DNA from: Lachnospiraceae bacterium
Lineage (GTDB): Bacteria; Bacillota; Clostridia; Lachnospirales; Lachnospiraceae
Assembly: GCA_021199395.1 (NCBI GenBank)
Contig: JAJQIE010000289.1
Span: 1-9,415, forward strand
DNA: 9,415 nt
Reading direction: 5' to 3'
The position numbers and the translations under genes were made by a program. Shown piece by piece: positions 4,793 to 9,415 of the stretch (the first letter of the stretch is position 1; every line of letters begins with the position of its first letter). A model generated the notes under the pieces. The model searched no databases. It had not been told where the DNA came from and worked only from the letters and a program-made list of their open reading frames with translations.

Positions 4793-6762
4793 GTCGTGAA
4801 GACCTCCTTCTCACATAATTTTCCGGTGTAGCCGATCGTAAACATCGGGCTAAACGCATAGCCCTCTTTGACGTAGCCTGCCTTGTCCCGACCCTCGCAG
4901 GTCATAGACACCACAGTCTCAATCGGCGGCACGATACAGGTCACGCGGTCCGCGCCCGCCAGGGAGGCCTCCCGGCACCTGTATTCATACGGGATCTCAA
5001 TTTTTTTGCCCTCGGTACCGCCATTGCAGCCTGCGTCTTTTTCTGCATCAGTTCCTTCCCCGGCGGAAGCGTTCGCCCCTCTTTCCGCGATCAGCGTCAG
5101 GCTGGACATATCTTCCGTATATTCCGTCGTACCATAGCAACCCACCATATATTCATTAATCGTAATATCCGCCGCGCTTTTTGACGAGGGAACCTCAGAT
5201 GTGATTTCCAGCACCTTCCGGTCGATCCGAATGCTGCCCGTACCCTCCGTAAAGGTCATCACGGTCTGAAGCTTTACGGTCAGGTCAGAAAATTCAATGT
5301 CCACCGGATCCAGCGTCAGGATGCGATTTTTCGCTGTTTTTTTCTCGCCGGATTCCGCTGCGGCATTTTTCAGGCCTGCTGCGTCTGCCTCGTTTTCATC
5401 GGAAATGGCTTCCTCCGAAAAATGCGCTTTTGTACGGCAAAGGCAGAGATCGACCTCCTCCCCGTTGTGACAGATCTTCGCGCTGCGAACCGTGCCCTCA
5501 CCGGCATAGTGTGTGAAATACCCGGCGCGGTATTTTTCCTGAATCAGAAACGGGTAGCTGGCATCCTGAATATGCGGCGTGCCGATGCCGACCGGCCAGT
5601 TCAGCTTCGCGACATACGGGCGCAGATCCACGATCGCACCGCCCTGATCCATATTTACACCCGCGCGCATGTATGGATCGCAGTACCAGAACACCTGCTT
5701 TTTACTCCCGTACAGGATATCTCTCCAGAGGGCACATTCCGGCTCTGTATAGGACTTTTTCGCGCGATAGTAGTCCGCGAACTCGCTCATTGTCATATCA
5801 ATGAGACAGCCCTCCTTTTTCAGCCTGCCATAATAAGCGCACCCGTCCTCATAGGACTTCAGAAGCAGCTCATACGGTGCTTCCCAGCGTCCCATCTTGT
5901 TCATCCAGCCCGGTCCTACAAACATCATATTATAAGAATAGCCGTTGTTGAACCTCGCCTGATAACGATACTGGTCGATCAGATTGTAAAGATACGGATA
6001 CTCCCAGGTATCGGTGTCATAGATCATGCCGCGCAGCACATTCTGCGGATGCGTGCCAAAGTTCGAGCCATTGCCGTCATAGCACGCGATCAGATCGCGG
6101 CTCAGATGCGGAATCGCCACAATGCCGGAGTCCTCCGCTTCGTTCGCCGCTGGTGCGTGCGTGTTCTGTCTGGACGGAATCCACGGCGCCCAGGGTCCTC
6201 CATCCATAAACGTGTACCAGCTATTGTTACAGGTATGGTAAGCCTTAGGCCCTTCCTCCCAGCAGGTCGCCACCGCGCATTTGACGGAGGGATATTTTTC
6301 TTTTATGTAATTGATCAGCTCCGCGTCCATATAATAGGAGCCGGTCGATTCCGGGTAAAAGCCAAAGCACTCATAAAATTTCCCGAACACGTCCTGTACG
6401 ATCGCCTTTTTATCCTCCATTGAGAACATCCAGATACAGAAATCCTTTGTCTTATATTTCTCGCGGAACTCCTTACACGGCAATCCAAGCAGCGTCAGTC
6501 CGATCTCATCCCCGTATTTCTCGTGATGCTCCTTTGCGAGCGCCACAGCCTCATCGTTGAAAAGGCTGGCATAGGTCATCTCGATCGTCGTTTTCAGACC
6601 ATTTTTATGCGCACATTCCTGCTGCGTCTTAAAAATGTCAAGGCTCTCTGTCAGCAGAGCCTTGCGCCCGATATCCTCCGCCTGTCCATGACCAGTTACC
6701 TTTTCGGCATACTCCGGCACCATCTCCGGGCGGTGAATAATATTTACAACAAACTTATCCAT
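4765..6762 (-). CDS. Unknown 665-residue protein, possible deacetylase-like (NodB-type) barrel
   Basis: I do not recognise a named family. Residues about 1-230 resemble a polysaccharide-deacetylase/glycosidase-type barrel: KTTIEMTYASL (57-67), DEIGLTLLG (85-93), SMEDKKAIVQDVF (114-126), FGFYPESTGSYYMDAELI (133-150), then WAPWIPSRQN (191-200) and VAIPHLSRDL (215-224). The usual metal-binding His motif after EIGL is absent, so classical deacetylase activity is doubtful. Residues 230-445 are rich in Trp, Tyr and Gly (FVGPGWMNKMGRWEAPYE, 281-298), like sugar-binding surfaces. Residues about 480-665 look like a beta-sandwich, interrupted by two Ala/Glu/Gly-rich inserts (about 450-478 and 561-586). 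There is no signal peptide, so it is cytoplasmic. The frame opens at 6798, but GGGG lies five bases before the ATG at 6762. Lying between sugar permeases and a GH53 galactanase, it is probably a carbohydrate-active enzyme; substrate and reaction are unknown. Confidence 0.75.
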   Translation of the reverse strand: MDKFVVNIIHRPEMVPEYAEKVTGHGQAEDIGRKALLTESLDIFKTQQECAHKNGLKTTIEMTYASLFNDEAVALAKEHHEKYGDEIGLTLLGLPCKEFREKYKTKDFCIWMFSMEDKKAIVQDVFGKFYECFGFYPESTGSYYMDAELINYIKEKYPSVKCAVATCWEEGPKAYHTCNNSWYTFMDGGPWAPWIPSRQNTHAPAANEAEDSGIVAIPHLSRDLIACYDGNGSNFGTHPQNVLRGMIYDTDTWEYPYLYNLIDQYRYQARFNNGYSYNMMFVGPGWMNKMGRWEAPYELLLKSYEDGCAYYGRLKKEGCLIDMTMSEFADYYRAKKSYTEPECALWRDILYGSKKQVFWYCDPYMRAGVNMDQGGAIVDLRPYVAKLNWPVGIGTPHIQDASYPFLIQEKYRAGYFTHYAGEGTVRSAKICHNGEEVDLCLCRTKAHFSEEAISDENEADAAGLKNAAAESGEKKTAKNRILTLDPVDIEFSDLTVKLQTVMTFTEGTGSIRIDRKVLEITSEVPSSKSAADITINEYMVGCYGTTEYTEDMSSLTLIAERGANASAGEGTDAEKDAGCNGGTEGKKIEIPYEYRCREASLAGADRVTCIVPPIETVVSMTCEGRDKAGYVKEGYAFSPMFTIGYTGKLCEKEVFTTWLNLEKAN
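4802..4809 (-). promoter_or_regulatory. Consensus ribosome site inside the upstream gene
   Basis: The minus strand reads AAGGAGGT, fully complementary to the 16S rRNA tail, nine bases before the ATG at 4792. It lies inside the last codons of the 665-residue protein. It fixes the zinc-ribbon start and shows that the overlap is real and not an annotation artefact. Confidence 0.8.
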
Positions 6763-6837
6763 AGTTTCCCCTTTCCTCTGAAAATGAAGTAAAAACAAAA
6801 CAGCATCCGCCGCTTTTGCTATCTCAAAACCGGTCGC

Positions 6838-6852
6838 GCAGCCTGCGGCTGC
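6838..6852. other. Short perfect hairpin in the permease/665-residue gene gap
   Basis: GCAGCC-TGC-GGCTGC forms a six-base-pair stem between the terminator and the 665-residue gene. No T run follows on either strand. It may simply be part of the leader structure of the downstream message. Confidence 0.35.
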
Positions 6853-6876
6853 CAGCGCCTGTCCCTGATGGGCAGA

Positions 6877-6919
6877 AAAAGAACCGGCACAGGCATTTCA
6901 GCCCGCCGCCGGCTCTTTT
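6877..6919 (-). terminator. Hairpin terminator after the permease genes
   Basis: On the minus strand AAAAGAGCCGGC pairs with GCCGGTTCTTTT over 12 bases with one G-T pair. The loop can itself pair (CGGGC with GCCTG), and the right arm runs into TTCTTTTTCTG. It lies about 90 bases after the stop of the MalG-type gene. It should end or reduce transcription before the 665-residue gene. The plus-strand flank, TCTTTTC, is a weaker T run. No strong promoter is seen between it and 6762, so partial read-through is likely. Confidence 0.75.
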
Positions 6920-7005
6920 CAGGCTTCGCCAGGCAACAGCAAACGAATCGGTAATGCGGCCAGAGAGCCGCAGATTCCGTCACCCATAAGACTGCAGCAC
7001 AGCCA

Positions 7006-7881
7006 TCAGCCCTTCACCGCGCCTCCGGTCACACCTTCTACATAATACTTCTGCAGACACATGAACAGAATCGTCACCGGTATGGCAACCAGCACGCCGC
7101 CCGCGCAGAATCTCGTATAATAGCCCTGGTAGTCGTTCGTCCATACCCATCTGGTCAGAGCGACCGCCACGTTGTAGGAATCACTGTAGCCAAACGCCAC
7201 ATAGGAAGCCATCACATAATCGCACCACGGAGCCATGAACGCAGTCAGCGCGGTATAAATGATAATCGGCTTCGTCAGCGGCATGATGATCGTCGTCATG
7301 ATTCTCGCATTTGAAGCGCCGTCGATGCGCGCCGCCTCATCCAATGCCTTAGGGATGGTGTCAAAATATCCCTTGCACACATAGTAGCCCATGCCGGAGC
7401 TCGCGCATGTCACAAGAATCAATCCGGGAATCGCGCCCGCCTGCGTCAGCCCCATCTGCTTTAACAGGAAGTACAGGCAGATCATGGTCAGGAAGCCGGG
7501 GAACATACCCAGAATCAGCCAGAGCTGCATCAAAAATGTCCTGCCCGCAAAGCGCGATCTCGAAAGCGCATAAGCCACGGCTACGATCATAATCGTATTC
7601 AGGATTGCCACGAAAACAGCAATGATTAATGTATTCAGATACCATTTCGGAAAGGAGCTCTCCGAACCGAACAGCCACGTATAATTGTCCAGGGAGAATT
7701 CCTTAGGCACCAGATAAGCCACCATACCGCCGTACTCTGTCGCGTAGGAGCGGAAGCTCTGGAGTACGAGCCCTACAAAGGGAAACAGCCAGACAATGCT
7801 GATGAGAATCAGGACAATATAGATAATCGTATTTATGGTCCTGTCATGCCCGCTTTTTGATCTCAGTTTTTTCTCATTCAT
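7006..7881 (-). CDS. ganQ: MalG-type sugar ABC transporter permease
   Basis: This is a 291-residue inner-membrane permease of the MalFGK/CUT1 class. Six membrane segments are visible at about 17-41, 82-104, 116-139, 148-170, 206-226 and 259-276. The EAA loop that docks the ATPase is EAARIDGASNARIM, continuing to MPLTKP (182-204), with the conserved Gly at 188. The C-terminal VEGVTGGAVKG is typical of MalG-like proteins. The ATG at 7881 shares one base with the stop of the upstream permease, and GGAGG lies ten bases before it, so the two are translationally coupled. The substrate is inferred from the GH53 galactanase downstream; B. subtilis GanPQ is the closest known analogy. Maltodextrin or another oligosaccharide cannot be excluded from sequence alone. 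Confidence 0.92.
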   Translation of the reverse strand: MNEKKLRSKSGHDRTINTIIYIVLILISIVWLFPFVGLVLQSFRSYATEYGGMVAYLVPKEFSLDNYTWLFGSESSFPKWYLNTLIIAVFVAILNTIMIVAVAYALSRSRFAGRTFLMQLWLILGMFPGFLTMICLYFLLKQMGLTQAGAIPGLILVTCASSGMGYYVCKGYFDTIPKALDEAARIDGASNARIMTTIIMPLTKPIIIYTALTAFMAPWCDYVMASYVAFGYSDSYNVAVALTRWVWTNDYQGYYTRFCAGGVLVAIPVTILFMCLQKYYVEGVTGGAVKG

Positions 7882-9284
7882 TATTGGAATCCCTCCTCAT
7901 CTCTCACAGACGGCAGGATCCGATATACAACCAGAGAAATGACTGCCGTTACCACAAATACCATGATACCGATAACCGCTGCCATACGGTAGTTCGTATC
8001 ATTCACAGTCAGCTTGTACAGCCAGGTGATCAGCAGGTCTGTATAGCCTGCACCGCCTGACAGGTTCATCGAGGTCGGATTGCCCTGTGTCAGCAGGTAG
8101 ATTACATTGAAGTTGTTCAGGTTCCCGGTGAAAGAGGTCAGCAGATACGGCCCCAGCACAAACAGCATATACGGAAGCGTAATCTTCCGAAACATCTGCC
8201 ATGCGTTCGCCCCGTCGATCCTGGCGCTCTCATAGAGATCCTCCGGAATATTCATCAGAATACCGGTCGTCATCAGCATCATGTACGGAATACCGATCCA
8301 GACATTGATCAAAATGATCAGAACACGCGAATACATTGCATTCGACCAGAACGGAATGTAGGTCTTAATAACCCCCAGATTCAGCAGCCATGTATTTATC
8401 AGACCGTCGTTGGCAAACATCTTATACATGTACAGCAGTGACACAAACTGCGGAACCGCGATGGTGACTACGAGGATCGTTCTCCAGAGCTTTTTGAACT
8501 TAATCCCCTTTTTGTTGATCATGATCGCCACGCCCAGTCCAAGGAAAAAGTTCAGAAACGTCGCAAAAAACGCCCAGACAAGCGTCCAGCCCAATACCGT
8601 GACAAAGGTAGAACCGAACCCGGAAGTACCCATCGAAAACAGATTCTTAAAGTTTTCCAGGCCTACCCAGGTAAACAGGTTCGTCGGAGACTGATGGTTT
8701 GCGTCATAATTGGTAAAGGCTACGCAGACCATGAAGATAATCGGCAGAATCACAAACACAAACACGCCCACATTCGGTATCGCGAGCAGTGTCGCGCTGA
8801 AATGCTCATTCAAAAGCGACTTCAGATCCTGCATTGAGGTCGGAAGCGCTCTCCCCTCTTTCTGGAAGAGCTGAATCTGCCTCTGTTGTCCGATATTCAT
8901 TCTCCAGACAAAAATAAAAGCAAGTATCACAAAAATCGTCAGGATGCCAAACAGCAGAATCATAAAGCTGTTGTCTCCATATACCGTAACCGGAACGATG
9001 CCGCTCTTATCGGTATAAGACTCTACCGTGCCTAACGTGGGAAGCTTGGAGACATATGCGGCTCCAAACGATACCATATAATAGATAAATAAAATCTCCA
9101 GCGCCAGAAACAGGATTCCACGCAAAAACTGCTTATGTACAAGCTGGCCGAATCCCATAACCACAAACGAAAGCTTCGCAGTCCAGTCTCCCTCCCTGAA
9201 GGTCGTACCGATCTCTGAGATATTCCTGCCAAGCCTGGAAAACCCGCTGCCGATGCTGGAAGAAAGCCCTTTTTTCTCACTCAT
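7881..9284 (-). CDS. ganP: MalF-type sugar ABC transporter permease
   Basis: This 467-residue permease has eight likely membrane segments (about 52-74, 107-127, 170-190, 229-256, 267-286, 321-340, 372-386 and 432-455). That is the long MalF form with extra N-terminal helices. The EAA loop is ESARIDGANAWQMF followed by ITLPYM (352-373). The segment NNFNVIYLLTQGNP (390-403) is typical of MalF-like proteins. A GTG at 9296 in the same frame directly abuts the GGGAGG ribosome site, so the ATG at 9284 (12 bases after GGAGG) is chosen; the spacing is slightly long and the GTG is the alternative. It pairs with the next gene to form the channel. A binding protein and an ATPase of the MsmX/MalK type must be encoded elsewhere. 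The ganP symbol rests on context with GH53. Confidence 0.92.
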   Translation of the reverse strand: MSEKKGLSSSIGSGFSRLGRNISEIGTTFREGDWTAKLSFVVMGFGQLVHKQFLRGILFLALEILFIYYMVSFGAAYVSKLPTLGTVESYTDKSGIVPVTVYGDNSFMILLFGILTIFVILAFIFVWRMNIGQQRQIQLFQKEGRALPTSMQDLKSLLNEHFSATLLAIPNVGVFVFVILPIIFMVCVAFTNYDANHQSPTNLFTWVGLENFKNLFSMGTSGFGSTFVTVLGWTLVWAFFATFLNFFLGLGVAIMINKKGIKFKKLWRTILVVTIAVPQFVSLLYMYKMFANDGLINTWLLNLGVIKTYIPFWSNAMYSRVLIILINVWIGIPYMMLMTTGILMNIPEDLYESARIDGANAWQMFRKITLPYMLFVLGPYLLTSFTGNLNNFNVIYLLTQGNPTSMNLSGGAGYTDLLITWLYKLTVNDTNYRMAAVIGIMVFVVTAVISLVVYRILPSVRDEEGFQ

Positions 9285-9326
9285 AGCGGCTTTCACCCTC
9301 CCTTTTCTTCAAAACTTCCTGCCTTA

Positions 9327-9372
9327 GTATCATTATGATGCAGAGCAAAAGTATTGTATCATATGATGATGC
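9327..9372 (-). promoter_or_regulatory. Extended -10 promoter with two similar palindromes
   Basis: The minus strand reads TGATACAAT (-10 at 9358-9353 with TGn extension), about 70 bases upstream of malF. Two related palindromic motifs surround it: GTATCATATGATGATGC (9356-9372, containing the perfect ten-base palindrome ATCATATGAT) overlaps the -10, and GTATCATTATGATGC (9327-9341) lies just after the expected start site. Their starts are 29 bases apart. The arrangement fits a repressor operator pair. The -35 is weak. Confidence 0.5.
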
Positions 9373-9393
9373 CAGGGTCGAAAGTCAGGAATC

Positions 9394-9407
9394 GAGCGCT
9401 TGCGCTC
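9394..9407. other. Short GC-rich inverted repeat near the window edge
   Basis: GAGCGC-TT-GCGCTC is a near-perfect 14-base palindrome. No T run follows on either strand. It could be a hairpin in the gap between malF and an upstream gene beyond the window (often the binding-protein gene), helping set different transcript levels, or an operator. Confidence 0.4.
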
Positions 9408-9415
9408 AGATTCAT

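Noticed and set aside
5422..6423. Plus-strand frame of 333 codons
   Set aside because: It is antisense to the 665-residue gene, without a ribosome site or coherent protein features; long antisense frames are expected where third-position GC is high.
8845..8865. Possible CcpA (cre) site near GGAAGCGCTCTC
   Set aside because: It lies deep in the malF coding region and mismatches the consensus at several positions.

Overview
The window looks like a piece of a low-to-medium GC Gram-positive chromosome, most likely a gut-type Clostridia/Lachnospiraceae species. This rests on strong AGGAGG-type ribosome sites, compact extended -10 promoters, protein families typical of that group (DUF402, GH53, MalF/MalG-type permeases, Big_2-like secreted protein) and tight minus-strand gene packing. 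No rRNA, tRNA, CRISPR array or phage gene was seen, so the taxonomic placement is inference.

Layout, left to right. Bases 1 to about 1390 are the end of an insertion sequence whose DDE transposase is read on the minus strand and runs off the left edge, so its C-terminus is missing. Its own extended -10 promoter and two small hairpins fill the gap up to the next gene. Two plus-strand genes follow: a DUF402-family protein (1422-1928) and, behind its own good promoter, a secreted serine-rich protein (2070-2822). The latter ends at a strong hairpin terminator (2874-2904) with T-rich flanks on both strands, so it can also stop transcripts from the right.

Everything from 3009 to the right edge is on the minus strand and reads as a sugar-use locus. 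In transcription order it holds a MalF-type permease (9284-7881), a MalG-type permease (7881-7006, one-base overlap), a hairpin terminator (6919-6877), a 665-residue protein of unknown function with a possible deacetylase-like barrel (6762-4765), a 77-residue zinc-ribbon protein overlapping its 3' end (4792-4559), a 416-base regulatory gap, and a GH53 endo-beta-1,4-galactanase without signal peptide (4142-3009). The substrate-binding protein and ATPase that such a transporter needs are not in the window; a binding-protein gene may lie just beyond the right edge.

Working model (inference): the permeases import beta-1,4-galacto-oligosaccharides or related glycans, and the cytoplasmic GH53 enzyme, perhaps with the 665-residue protein, processes them inside the cell. 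The gap upstream of GH53 carries a promoter whose spacer is filled by a perfect inverted repeat, and the gap upstream of malF carries two similar palindromes around an extended -10. Both look like repressor sites. The most novel item is the 665-residue protein with its zinc-ribbon partner, for which I cannot assign a function.
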